Part shown: one piece after another, positions 1 through 7,084 of the stretch
Layout of the letters: each line of letters opens with the position of its first letter
How positions within the stretch are numbered: position 1 is the stretch's first letter
Assembly (NCBI GenBank): GCA_966250375.1
Contig: CBINHE010000028.1
Coordinates: forward strand, 1 to 44,630
Source of the DNA: CAMLDH01 sp966250375
GTDB taxonomy: Bacteria; Pseudomonadota; Gammaproteobacteria; Burkholderiales; Burkholderiaceae_D
Reading direction: 5' to 3'
Length of the DNA stretch: 44,630 nt
Program-made: the position numbers and the translations under genes
Notes under the pieces: model-generated
What the model was told of the DNA's origin: nothing
Seen by the model: only the letters and a program-made list of their open reading frames with translations
Database searches by the model: none

Positions 1-38
1 TGGATGAATTTGCAAAACCCTCTTGACATGAATCATAG

Positions 39-104
39 AAGGAGCGGGCCTTGCCGCGATAGCTTGCATGTGCTGACACCTATCGCAGGCAAGGCCCGCT
101 CCTA
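39..104. repeat. REP-like imperfect inverted repeat
   Basis: The arms at about 39-63 and 79-104 are near-perfect reverse complements. Each carries the core GGAGCGGGCCTTGCC followed by GCGATAG, around a loop of about 15 bases; the right arm has one extra base. Read on the minus strand, the right arm resembles the GTAGGAGCGGGC..GCGAT core known from Pseudomonas-type REP elements (recalled, not searched). It lies just past the 3' end of the minus-strand DUF4399 gene, so it could also act as a terminator or mRNA 3'-end stabiliser. I see no second copy in this window. Confidence 0.6.
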
Positions 105-144
105 CAAAAAATACCGCATAGAAATCACAATTGATTTTGCTCGG

Positions 145-549
145 TTACTTAAGTGTGCCGATTACGCGAACCTTAATTGTGCGGCTCATCTCAGGACCAT
201 AGGATTGATGCGCACCATTGCCGAATTGCAAGGTCAATGTGTAATCGCCGGGAGGGAGTTTTAGCTCGGTTTCTGTTTGTCCCTTGCCGAAATGCAGATT
301 GGTTTCGTTGACCGGAACCGACTCGCCTTTTGTCAGCGCCTTGCCATTGATGATCAGATGGTGGTGCCCGGTACCTGGCGTCATATCGCCAAGCGGCGCG
401 ATCTTCATTCCTTCCAAACCAAAACGCACTTTAAAAGGGCTCGACACTTCTTGGCCGTCGGCCGGTTCCAAGAAAAGCACTTGTTCACTGGCAAATGCAT
501 GACTGGCGAAGGATAAGGCGAGAGTGGAAAGTAGTGCGGTGATTTTCAT
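145..549 (-). CDS. DUF4399 family exported protein
   Basis: The 134-residue protein begins MKITALLSTLALSFASHAFA, a typical Sec signal peptide with likely cleavage after Ala-Phe-Ala, so it is probably periplasmic. The rest matches the DUF4399 pattern: a 'FLEPADGQEVSSPFKVRFGL' opening, the GTGHHHLIING histidine cluster, and 'LPPGDYTLTLQFGNGAH' near the end, consistent with a small beta-sandwich. The function of the family is unknown; the HHH motif could bind metal, but that is inference. I chose the ATG at 549 rather than a TTG at 573 because an AGGGGG ribosome-binding site lies just upstream and the signal peptide then starts cleanly. A TATAAT-like box on the minus strand lies at 638-643. It appears to be a single-gene unit. 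Confidence 0.85.
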   Translation of the reverse strand: MKITALLSTLALSFASHAFASEQVLFLEPADGQEVSSPFKVRFGLEGMKIAPLGDMTPGTGHHHLIINGKALTKGESVPVNETNLHFGKGQTETELKLPPGDYTLTLQFGNGAHQSYGPEMSRTIKVRVIGTLK

Positions 550-664
550 GTGTAGGCCCCCTGTAGAAATCAAAATAAGTGAATCATTGTGGAAAAAGAA
601 ATGAAATGGATTTTGTGAAGGGAAAAATCGCGCGGCGATTATAAATGCTTACAAAGGCGCTGCC

Positions 665-2014
665 TCAGTCTCTGGTATTGGTATTGATCGAAATGCGAAT
701 GAGCAGTCCGCCGCCTGGGCGATTTTCCAGCTTTAATGTTCCGTGGTGCTTTTTGATTACGCGATCCACGATGGCCAGTCCCAAGCCTGCACCATTTGCT
801 TGCCCGCGTGCGCTGTCCAATCGGGTGAAAGGTCTTAACAGGCGCTCCATATCGGCTTGTGGAATGCCGCAGCCATGGTCCGCGATTTCAATGATCGCTT
901 GATGGGCCTCACGCCGGCAGTGGATGTCGACATCCACTGCGCCGGTATCGCCGCTTTTACCGTAACGGCGTGCATTTTCAATCAAATTGGTAACGACGCG
1001 TCTGAGTTCGACCGCGTTACCGACGACTTCAATGCCATCGGCAATGTTCGTTACGAGCCGCACGTCTGGCAAGCGGGCTGCTTCGCGAGCAGCATCGGTC
1101 AACAAGGCTGACAAATCCACCGGCGCAAAATTGGTGGCTTCAGTCGGTTTTGCATAGTCGAGAAATTGTCCAATGATGGCGTCCATTTGCCCCAGGTCCG
1201 AATGCATGCCTTGTCGTGCGTCGGCGGACAGTTGTGCCATTTCGACTTCCAGCAGCATGCGTGTAATCGGCGTACGCAGATCGTGCGAGATGCCGGCAAG
1301 AATGAGTGCGCGGTCGGATTCTATGCGGTTGAGGTCATCCGTCATTTGATTGAAGCTGCGGTTGGCCTCTTTGATTTCGGTTGGTCCATGTTCAGGCAGC
1401 GGATCGGGTCTTTGCCCCTTTGCGATGGCACGCGCAGCGGCGGTCAGATGCGCCAGCGGCTGGTTGATGAGGCGGGAAATGAAGACCGCACCCAGCAGCG
1501 ACAACAAGAGCGTGACCGTGGCCCATCCTATCCATTGAATGCCGGAGGTGCGCTCGATGCGTTCGCGGTCCAGCATCAACCAGTATTCATCATCGGCAAT
1601 ATTGAAGCTGACCCAGAAGCCGGCCACATCATTGACCATACTGGCGAATTTTGTGTTCTTGCCTAGCTTATCCTTGACGTTTGCTTCAATTACCGGCATG
1701 AGAGAATTGCCTTTCGGCTCTTTGACACGATCGGTGGCCTCCAGCGGATAGATGCGGATGCCTTCATTGCTGGCCAGATCGAACAGCAGTTCACGTCGCA
1801 AATCTGGAGCGGAGTGGGTAAGTGCGGCGCGGGTAATCGTGACGATAGAGACAACTTGCCCCGCTATCTGATTTGCGCGCGGCGTGCGCTCAACAATGCG
1901 GAAGCTGGCGGCCCATGCCACCATGCTGGCGGCAATGAGAAAAGCGAGCAGGAAAAAGGTTCTCCAGAGGAGGCCGCTTTTCAGCCACGCTAACCGATTG
2001 GAGGCGGTAAGCAT
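665..2014 (-). CDS. risS: RisS/EnvZ-type sensor histidine kinase
   Basis: The 449-residue inner-membrane kinase has a transmembrane segment at about residues 16-36, a periplasmic domain of about 120 residues, and a second transmembrane segment at about 157-179. A HAMP linker follows, then a HisKA domain whose phospho-acceptor is in 'ISHDLRTPITRM' (about His242). The HATPase domain has an N box (NLIENARRYG), G1 (DHGCGIP) and G2 (GAGLGLAIV). All catalytic motifs are intact. It follows the response-regulator gene by 40 bases on the same strand, so it forms an operon with it. The pair most resembles Bordetella RisAS and enterobacterial OmpR/EnvZ (from memory). The signal sensed cannot be told from sequence. 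Confidence 0.9.
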   Translation of the reverse strand: MLTASNRLAWLKSGLLWRTFFLLAFLIAASMVAWAASFRIVERTPRANQIAGQVVSIVTITRAALTHSAPDLRRELLFDLASNEGIRIYPLEATDRVKEPKGNSLMPVIEANVKDKLGKNTKFASMVNDVAGFWVSFNIADDEYWLMLDRERIERTSGIQWIGWATVTLLLSLLGAVFISRLINQPLAHLTAAARAIAKGQRPDPLPEHGPTEIKEANRSFNQMTDDLNRIESDRALILAGISHDLRTPITRMLLEVEMAQLSADARQGMHSDLGQMDAIIGQFLDYAKPTEATNFAPVDLSALLTDAAREAARLPDVRLVTNIADGIEVVGNAVELRRVVTNLIENARRYGKSGDTGAVDVDIHCRREAHQAIIEIADHGCGIPQADMERLLRPFTRLDSARGQANGAGLGLAIVDRVIKKHHGTLKLENRPGGGLLIRISINTNTRD

Positions 2015-2054
2015 CCGTGCAGGCAGGTCCTGTTTTTCAGTATGGAGGGATGGA

Positions 2055-2819
2055 TCAACGGGGCTGGCCTTCGGGGATGAATACGTATCCCAAGCCCCAG
2101 ACGGTCTGAATATAAAGCGGATTGGAAGGATCGGGTTCGATCAGTTTGCGCAAACGCGATATCTGTACGTCCAGGCTGCGATCAAATACTTCGTACTCAC
2201 GGCCGCGTGCCAGTTCCATCAACTTCTCGCGTGATAGCGGCTGGCGCGCATGGCGTGCAAATACTTTCAGCACTGAAAATTCGCCGGTGGTGAGCGAAAT
2301 TGTTTCGCCATTCTTTTTCAGCGTACGGGTACCGAGGTCGAGCAGGAAACCGCCGAACTCGAACAATTGCGGCGTCTCGGACGGCGCGCCGGGGAGTTCT
2401 TCCGGTCCCACGCGGCGCAACACGGCGCTGATACGTGCCACCAGTTCGCGTGGATTGAAAGGTTTGGGCAGATAATCGTCCGCACCCATTTCGAGGCCGA
2501 CGATGCGGTCGACATCCTCACCCTTGGCGGTCAGCATGATAATAGGGGTCTGGTCGCCGGCCCCGCGCAGACGCCGGCAAATCGACAGCCCATCCTCACC
2601 TGGCAGCATCAAGTCCAATACCAGCAAGTCATAGCGTTCGCGCAGCCAGAGCTTGTTCATGGCTTGGGCATTCTCGGCAGTGACGACATTGAAACCCTGT
2701 TCCGCCAAGTAGCGGCGCAGCAGATCGCGCAGGCGGATATCGTCGTCCACCACCAAAATTTTTGCCTGGTGAGCGTCAGTTGAATGGGGCGCGAAATTTG
2801 CTGGAGTTGGTGTATTCAT
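2055..2819 (-). CDS. risA: OmpR-family response regulator (RisA-like)
   Basis: The 254-residue protein has an N-terminal receiver domain beginning KILVVDDDIRLRDLLRRYL, with acidic pocket DDD, phospho-acceptor Asp in 'VLDLMLPGEDG' (about residue 68) and the conserved Lys in 'KPFNPRELVARI'. A C-terminal winged-helix domain ends 'YIQTVWGLGYVFIPEG', typical of OmpR/PhoB DNA-binding domains. The order receiver, linker, winged helix and the close match to Bordetella RisA as I recall it make the call firm. It is the first gene of a two-gene operon with the kinase and is divergent from a small exported protein. The shared upstream region holds 10-bp-phased repeats at 2871-2900 that could be autoregulatory sites. 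Confidence 0.92.
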   Translation of the reverse strand: MNTPTPANFAPHSTDAHQAKILVVDDDIRLRDLLRRYLAEQGFNVVTAENAQAMNKLWLRERYDLLVLDLMLPGEDGLSICRRLRGAGDQTPIIMLTAKGEDVDRIVGLEMGADDYLPKPFNPRELVARISAVLRRVGPEELPGAPSETPQLFEFGGFLLDLGTRTLKKNGETISLTTGEFSVLKVFARHARQPLSREKLMELARGREYEVFDRSLDVQISRLRKLIEPDPSNPLYIQTVWGLGYVFIPEGQPR

Positions 2820-2870
2820 GGCTCTATGGTAACTTCAGAAAGGTGGCTCGAGAATATCTATGGCAAAGGC

Positions 2871-2900
2871 ATTACAAACTGTTACAAACTTTACTCAAAT
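2871..2900. promoter_or_regulatory. 10-bp-phased direct repeats, candidate OmpR-type operator
   Basis: Three consecutive 10-base blocks, ATTACAAACT, GTTACAAACT and TTACTCAAAT, lie in the divergent region between risA and the small exported protein gene. OmpR-family dimers bind head-to-tail on half-sites spaced about 10-11 bases apart, so this fits an operator for RisA or a related regulator. Binding is inference; the repeat itself is directly visible. Confidence 0.45.
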
Positions 2901-2905
2901 CCGGT

Positions 2906-2929
2906 TATGCCGCTTTTCAAAGCGGCATA
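2906..2929. repeat. Perfect 11-bp inverted repeat
   Basis: TATGCCGCTTT at 2906-2916 is followed after two bases by its exact reverse complement AAAGCGGCATA at 2919-2929. It sits directly beside the phased repeats and about 55 bases upstream of the ATG at 2985. There is no T-run on either side, so it is more likely a dimeric-repressor operator or a leader hairpin than a terminator. No matching regulator gene is identifiable here. Confidence 0.5.
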
Positions 2930-2984
2930 CACTGGTTTCAATCGGTAGTGCTTGGCCGTTACCGAGTGTCGTGGAGAAACTGTT

Positions 2985-3314
2985 ATGAAAATTGCGTTCA
3001 AAATATTGGGTATCTTATTCCTGTTAATGGCAGGCATGGTGAATGTGTACGCTAATCCTGGTCAACGCCAGGAATGGCGTGATGAAATGCGCACAATCCA
3101 GATTCAACAGGCGCAGAGAAATGACGAGCAAGCGCAGAAAGAAGAGCGCCGTCGGGCAAAGGAGTCCAGCGGCTTCGGTGCAGGCGGACCGGCGCAGGGA
3201 AACACGGCTCCGGAAGAGTCGCGCAGGCCCGGACGAATGACGCCGGAAGAGCGTCGCGCGTTGCGCCGTCAAATCAATGAGGCAGGCCGGGATATCTACG
3301 CGCCAGGACGCTAA
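2985..3314 (+). CDS. Small exported Arg/Glu/Gln-rich protein
   Basis: The predicted protein has 109 residues. The ATG at 2985 is preceded by a GGAG site and opens MKIAFKILGILFLLMAGMVN followed by VYANPGQ, a clear signal peptide with likely cleavage after Tyr-Ala. The mature part is very hydrophilic, rich in Arg, Glu and Gln, with a Gly/Pro-rich middle and a motif 'MTPEERRALRRQINEAGRDI' near the C terminus. This resembles short periplasmic proteins of unknown function in Burkholderiales. I do not recognise a named family. It is divergent from risA and shares its regulatory region, so it may belong to that regulon (inference). Confidence 0.75.
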   Translation: MKIAFKILGILFLLMAGMVNVYANPGQRQEWRDEMRTIQIQQAQRNDEQAQKEERRRAKESSGFGAGGPAQGNTAPEESRRPGRMTPEERRALRRQINEAGRDIYAPGR

Positions 3315-3378
3315 TCTCAATTCGGTCAGTATCGGTTTTGGGCTGTGCTATTGCGTGCTTGAATCACGTATGCCAATT

Positions 3379-3792
3379 TCAGTCGGTCACTTTTCCTCGT
3401 AATGCCTTGACTTGTCCACGTGTGTTTTTGCCATCAAGGCGTTTTTTCTGCGAATTGCGCGTCGGTTTGGTTGGCCTGCGGGCTTTAGGCAAAATCAATA
3501 CGCTCTGAATCAGTTCCTGCAGTCGCTTCAATGCCTCCGCCTTGCTTTTGTCCTGGCTGCGGCCTTGTTGTGCCTTGATGATGATGACGCCTTCCTTGGT
3601 AAGGCGCTGATCATTGAGCATTAACAGTCGCTCTTTAACGATCTCGGGCAGAGACGAGGTCGGAATGTCGAAACGCAGGTGGATCGCGGTTGCTACTTTA
3701 TTGACATTCTGGCCGCCGGGTCCCTGTGCCTTGATTGCACTGATCTCAATTTCCCGGCTAGCGAGAACAATATCGTTGGAGATGAAGAGCAT
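3379..3792 (-). CDS. arfB: Alternative ribosome-rescue peptidyl-tRNA hydrolase ArfB
   Basis: The 137-residue protein resembles ArfB (YaeJ), which enters stalled ribosomes lacking a stop codon and hydrolyses the peptidyl-tRNA. The catalytic GGQ is in 'SAIKAQGPGGQNVNKV' near residue 27, followed by the RF-like domain. The tail from about residue 100 is strongly basic (KARRPTKPTRNSQKKRLDGK), the part known to occupy the mRNA channel. Length matches the family (about 140). The ATG at 3792 has a GAGG site nearby. It converges with the small exported protein gene and appears to be transcribed alone. Confidence 0.93.
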   Translation of the reverse strand: MLFISNDIVLASREIEISAIKAQGPGGQNVNKVATAIHLRFDIPTSSLPEIVKERLLMLNDQRLTKEGVIIIKAQQGRSQDKSKAEALKRLQELIQSVLILPKARRPTKPTRNSQKKRLDGKNTRGQVKALRGKVTD

Positions 3793-4156
3793 TTTTTATC
3801 CTCGGCGGAAGTTGAAATGGTGCAGGAAAATGACAATAAACAAGGTGGTTACGGATTTCTGGTTCCACCGCTACTGACGTGACCGCTCGATTTGCCGAGC
3901 AATCGAGCGCAAAAATTTTGTATTTCCTGCCGCCCAAGGGCTATCAAGCTATTGCGCTTCACCCGCTATTTTTTCCGTACGACGCTTTGGCCTTGAGATT
4001 GCAGTTCTGCCGCAAGTGTAAATGCCAGTTGTTCGGTGTGGCCGGACCGGGAAAAATATACAAGTAAAATTTGCATGGAGGCGCTTGGTCTTTCAGTTAT
4101 ATTGGCATTCATGAAAAGGCGTTCAAAACGACTATTGCCGTCTTCTCAGCGCCACG
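3793..4156. other. Gene-free stretch with one hairpin
   Basis: About 360 bases separate arfB from the GNAT gene. I see no convincing gene; a 62-codon plus-strand reading frame at 3879-4067 has no ribosome-binding site and no recognisable domain. A perfect 9-bp inverted repeat (CGCTCGATT at 3884-3892, AATCGAGCG at 3901-3909, 8-base loop) lies upstream of arfB on its strand and downstream of the GNAT gene on the same strand, so it could be an operator or a read-through block. No T-run follows it directly. Confidence 0.45.
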
Positions 4157-4717
4157 TTAGCCATGCTTTTGCATGCGCCATTCCGATTCCAGCAATGAGT
4201 AGCAATTCAGATCATGAAAACAATCGAGCCAGAATGCTTGTTCGCGATGGACGCCTTCAAAGCGGAAGCCGAGACGAGTCGCAAGACCAATCGATGCCCT
4301 ATTGTCGGGATGCACCTCCGCCTGAACGCGATGTAACCTCATTTCGCTGAATCCATATTCGAGAATGATGGCGAGCGCTTCACGCATATAACCTTGCCGC
4401 TGGCAGTCGCGCGCCAATTCATAGCCTGTCACACAGTTGCGCCAGCTTTTGTTCCAGCGGAAAAATCCGCAGGTTCCGATCAATCTTCTGTCTTCACGCC
4501 GTTCCAAGGCCCAGCGAAAACCCGTACCGGCCGCGAACCAGGAAGCAAACATTTCGGCGAGGCTGACAGCTTCGGCGTGCTCGGTAATTGGATCGACACC
4601 ATACCAACACATTGCTTCAGCGTCCGAATGGATGGCAAACAGAGCGTCGGCATCGGCAGATACGATTTCGCGCAATAGCAGGCGCGGCGTAATGAATCTC
4701 GGGAAAAGGCGACGCAT
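4157..4717 (-). CDS. GNAT-family N-acetyltransferase (RimJ/RimL type)
   Basis: The protein has 186 residues from the ATG at 4717, where the family-typical opening 'RFITPRLLLREIVSADADAL' begins. Further family features are 'RRLIGTCGFFRWNKSW', 'GYELARDCQRQGYMREAL' (acetyl-CoA pyrophosphate loop, Q/RxxGxM/A form), 'HRVQAEVHPDNRASIGLATR' and 'LGFRFEG'. These are the standard motifs of RimJ/RimL-like acetyltransferases that modify ribosomal proteins, amino acids or small amines. The substrate cannot be assigned. Upstream in-frame sequence to 4837 has no further ATG and lacks family similarity. No strong ribosome-binding site is visible. It has no operon partner. Confidence 0.85.
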   Translation of the reverse strand: MRRLFPRFITPRLLLREIVSADADALFAIHSDAEAMCWYGVDPITEHAEAVSLAEMFASWFAAGTGFRWALERREDRRLIGTCGFFRWNKSWRNCVTGYELARDCQRQGYMREALAIILEYGFSEMRLHRVQAEVHPDNRASIGLATRLGFRFEGVHREQAFWLDCFHDLNCYSLLESEWRMQKHG

Positions 4718-5187
4718 TTTTATACAAGGCAGGCGTGAATGCCGCAGTGATTCGCATAACGAAGAATACGACGCAGTACATTGATCATTTAAAAATGGTA
4801 GCCGATTTGTCCCAGCGTGTAACGATAAGTTGAGCACAACTGTGTATTGGTGGAATGCACGCTGCCGCTTTGTTTTTCCCGCGTTGCAGCAGTTCGTACA
4901 CTGCCATGCCTGCCAGCATCACAACAATGAAAATAATGCCTTGATCTGGCCAGCGCCGCTCGGTATCTGCAGGGCCGGGGCAAAAAACTGTCAATCCTTA
5001 ACCTGCGCTCAAGATGAGACTGCCGATAACCAATCGCCGACAATGTGATGTGGGGCAGGTCGAAAAATGGGTGCATCAAGCAAAGAATGCGTACGCTTGC
5101 CAGGCACAAAAAATGCGGTGATGCTGACCGCAATCGCCGTAGGTAACATCAGTTTATAAATACAATATTTTTGCGCCAAAGGTACGA
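4718..5187. other. Gene-poor 470-base stretch
   Basis: No well-supported gene lies here. A minus-strand frame at 4785-4994 (69 codons, TTG start) encodes one plausible membrane helix (GIIFIVVMLAGMAVYELL) after a polar start, but it has no clear ribosome-binding site. An AT-rich stretch at about 5150-5170, including TACAAT at 5161-5166, probably holds the promoter of the downstream metallo-hydrolase gene. I could not match a good -35 element. Confidence 0.35.
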
Positions 5188-6072
5188 ATGACGAATGCAT
5201 TGGAGCAATCAATGGTTCCGAAAATTGAAGCATTTTTTGACGACGCGACTTGCACTGTCACCTATGTTGTCTATGACGAAGATCGCGGCTATGCAGCCGT
5301 CATCGATCCGGTTCTCGATTACGATCCGAAATCCGGGCGTACTGCGACCACGGGGGCAGATAAGGTAATCGCATTCATTCGTGTGAAGTCCCTGACGCTG
5401 GACTGGATTTTGGAAACGCACGCGCATGCAGACCATCTCTCATCCGCCTGTTACATCAAGCAGCATGCCACGGGCAGGATCGCGATCGGCGAGAACATTC
5501 GCACGGTGCAAGGCGTGTTCAAACGAATCTTCAATCTGGAACCGGAATTCGCGCTGGACGGATCGCAGTTTGATCATCTGTTTGCAGAGGATGAGGTCTT
5601 CCGCTTCGGCAAGCTGGAAGTCAAAGCCTTGTTCGTCCCGGGGCATACGCCGGCCGATATGGCTTATCAGATCGGCGATGCAGTGTTCGTCGGCGATACG
5701 ATATTCATGCCGGATGTCGGTAGCGCACGCTGCGATTTTCCGGGTGGAGATGCGCACATGCTGTACCGTTCTATGAGAAAGCTATTGGCATTGCCTGCGC
5801 AAACACGCTTGTTCATGTGTCACGACTACCCGCCTGCAGGACGCGGGCCGCAGTGGGAAACGACGGTACGGCAGCAGCGTGACAGCAATATCCATATCTG
5901 CGATAGCGTGAGCGAAGGCGACTTTGTCAACATGCGAACCGCACGCGACAAGACGCTGGAAATGCCGGTATTGATGCTGCCGTCGATTCAGGTCAACATC
6001 CGCGCGGGTGCTCTGCCACCCGCTGAAAATAACGGAATCAGTTATTTGAAGATTCCGATAAATGCGCTTTGA
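5188..6072 (+). CDS. blh: Blh-type MBL-fold metallo-hydrolase, probable persulfide dioxygenase
   Basis: The 294-residue metallo-beta-lactamase-fold enzyme has metal-binding motif 'ETHAHADHLS' (about residues 78-87), then 'VPGHTPADMAY', 'GDTIFMPDVGSARCDFPGGD' and 'MCHDYPP'. This set follows the ETHE1/Blh subgroup, which uses mononuclear iron to oxidise glutathione persulfide to sulfite. Related Blh proteins are controlled by the sulfide-responsive repressor BigR. The ATG at 5188 has an AAAGG site 5 bases upstream; an ATG at 5212 is an alternative. No BigR-like repressor, rhodanese or sulfide:quinone oxidoreductase gene is adjacent, so the pathway assignment rests on the protein alone. Confidence 0.82.
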   Translation: MTNALEQSMVPKIEAFFDDATCTVTYVVYDEDRGYAAVIDPVLDYDPKSGRTATTGADKVIAFIRVKSLTLDWILETHAHADHLSSACYIKQHATGRIAIGENIRTVQGVFKRIFNLEPEFALDGSQFDHLFAEDEVFRFGKLEVKALFVPGHTPADMAYQIGDAVFVGDTIFMPDVGSARCDFPGGDAHMLYRSMRKLLALPAQTRLFMCHDYPPAGRGPQWETTVRQQRDSNIHICDSVSEGDFVNMRTARDKTLEMPVLMLPSIQVNIRAGALPPAENNGISYLKIPINAL

Positions 6073-6122
6073 CGAGGAGTAAAGAGTGGGTGAGCCGAAC
6101 TTTGGAGAGGGTGTTTTCAAGT

Positions 6123-6959
6123 TCAAGCTTCTGGTTTATGGCGGCGAGCGGCAAGCTCCACAGTTAACTTTGCAAATTGCTCATATAGATCGCCGTATGC
6201 TTGATCCCAGCCGGAGACCGCAATTTGCTGCTTTTCGACGGTCGCCGTGTCACCGCGTGCGATTGGACCGCTCAATGCGTTTGCCGGACCGAGGCGAAAA
6301 ATATTATCAACGGATTCCCGTACCAGTTGCTCCATCAATTTAAGCGCCACATCGCCGGGAATCCCGGACTTCACGTAAGCCGCCTGTGCGACATCGATCA
6401 AGGTCGTCAAATAATTAGAGGCAAAAACAGCAGCCGAATGGTAGAGCACTTTGGAATCCGCATCGATTGGAACAAGCTGCGCGCCGATCGCGGAAAACGC
6501 ATTACCGAGGATGTCGAGCGCGCGCTGATCGCCTTCAACGCCGCAATACGTTCCGGCGAAATCTTTCGCCACTTGTTCCAGCACTGCAAAGCTTCGGATC
6601 GGGTGAATGCTGGCAACGGATGCGCCGAGCCGTATTGCGGATTGCAGCTCTGTGGAACGCAATGCGCCACTGCAATGGAATACCACATTGTTGTCCGATA
6701 ATTTTCCTGCACGCGTCAATGCATCACAACATTGTGCGATCTGATCGTCGGGCGTGGCAATCAGATAGACGTCAGCTGGCCGAAGGCCTGGATAGTCGGC
6801 AATGGCGTTACCAGCACCTATGAATGAAACGGCACGTTGCGCGCTTTCGAGTGTGCGCGTCAGCACATCCTGAAGTATGAACGTCCGGTTCGATACCCAT
6901 AGCCGACCGAGTGTCTTGCCGACGTTTCCACATCCGATGATGGCGAGCGTTCTGCGCAA
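6123..6959 (-). CDS. Rossmann-fold and DUF2520 domain protein
   Basis: The protein has 278 residues. The N terminus 'LAIIGCGNVGKTLGRLW' is a dinucleotide-binding Rossmann motif (GxGxxG). Next come 'VYLIATPDDQIAQCC', 'FHCSGAL', 'ASIHPIRSF' and the C-terminal helical DUF2520 part with 'YHSAAVFASNYL' and 'ALSGPIARGD'. The architecture resembles 6-phosphogluconate or ketopantoate dehydrogenases, so an NAD(P)-dependent oxidoreductase role is likely, but the substrate is unknown. The start is a TTG at 6959 with an AAAGAG site upstream; no in-frame ATG precedes the Rossmann motif. It converges with the metallo-hydrolase gene and follows yheS by 125 bases on the same strand. Confidence 0.85.
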   Translation of the reverse strand: MRRTLAIIGCGNVGKTLGRLWVSNRTFILQDVLTRTLESAQRAVSFIGAGNAIADYPGLRPADVYLIATPDDQIAQCCDALTRAGKLSDNNVVFHCSGALRSTELQSAIRLGASVASIHPIRSFAVLEQVAKDFAGTYCGVEGDQRALDILGNAFSAIGAQLVPIDADSKVLYHSAAVFASNYLTTLIDVAQAAYVKSGIPGDVALKLMEQLVRESVDNIFRLGPANALSGPIARGDTATVEKQQIAVSGWDQAYGDLYEQFAKLTVELAARRHKPEA

Positions 6960-7084
6960 ACGAATACTCTTTCTATAGCATTTTGCGAATCAATGTAGCT
7001 GCGGTGCATCACCGAACGTCCCGGTGTTCGGGGTCCCCTAAGTCATCGGTAATCGCGCAGAAAATCCGCGAAAACGCCCGACTA

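Noticed and set aside
4785..4994. Minus-strand 69-codon frame with one membrane helix; its TTG start coincides with a TTGACA hexamer
   Set aside because: No ribosome-binding site, and no acceptable -10 box at 16-18 bases from the TTGACA; support is too weak for either a gene or a promoter call.
7012..7031. 6-bp hairpin downstream of yheS
   Set aside because: No T-run follows on the minus strand; too weak to call a terminator.
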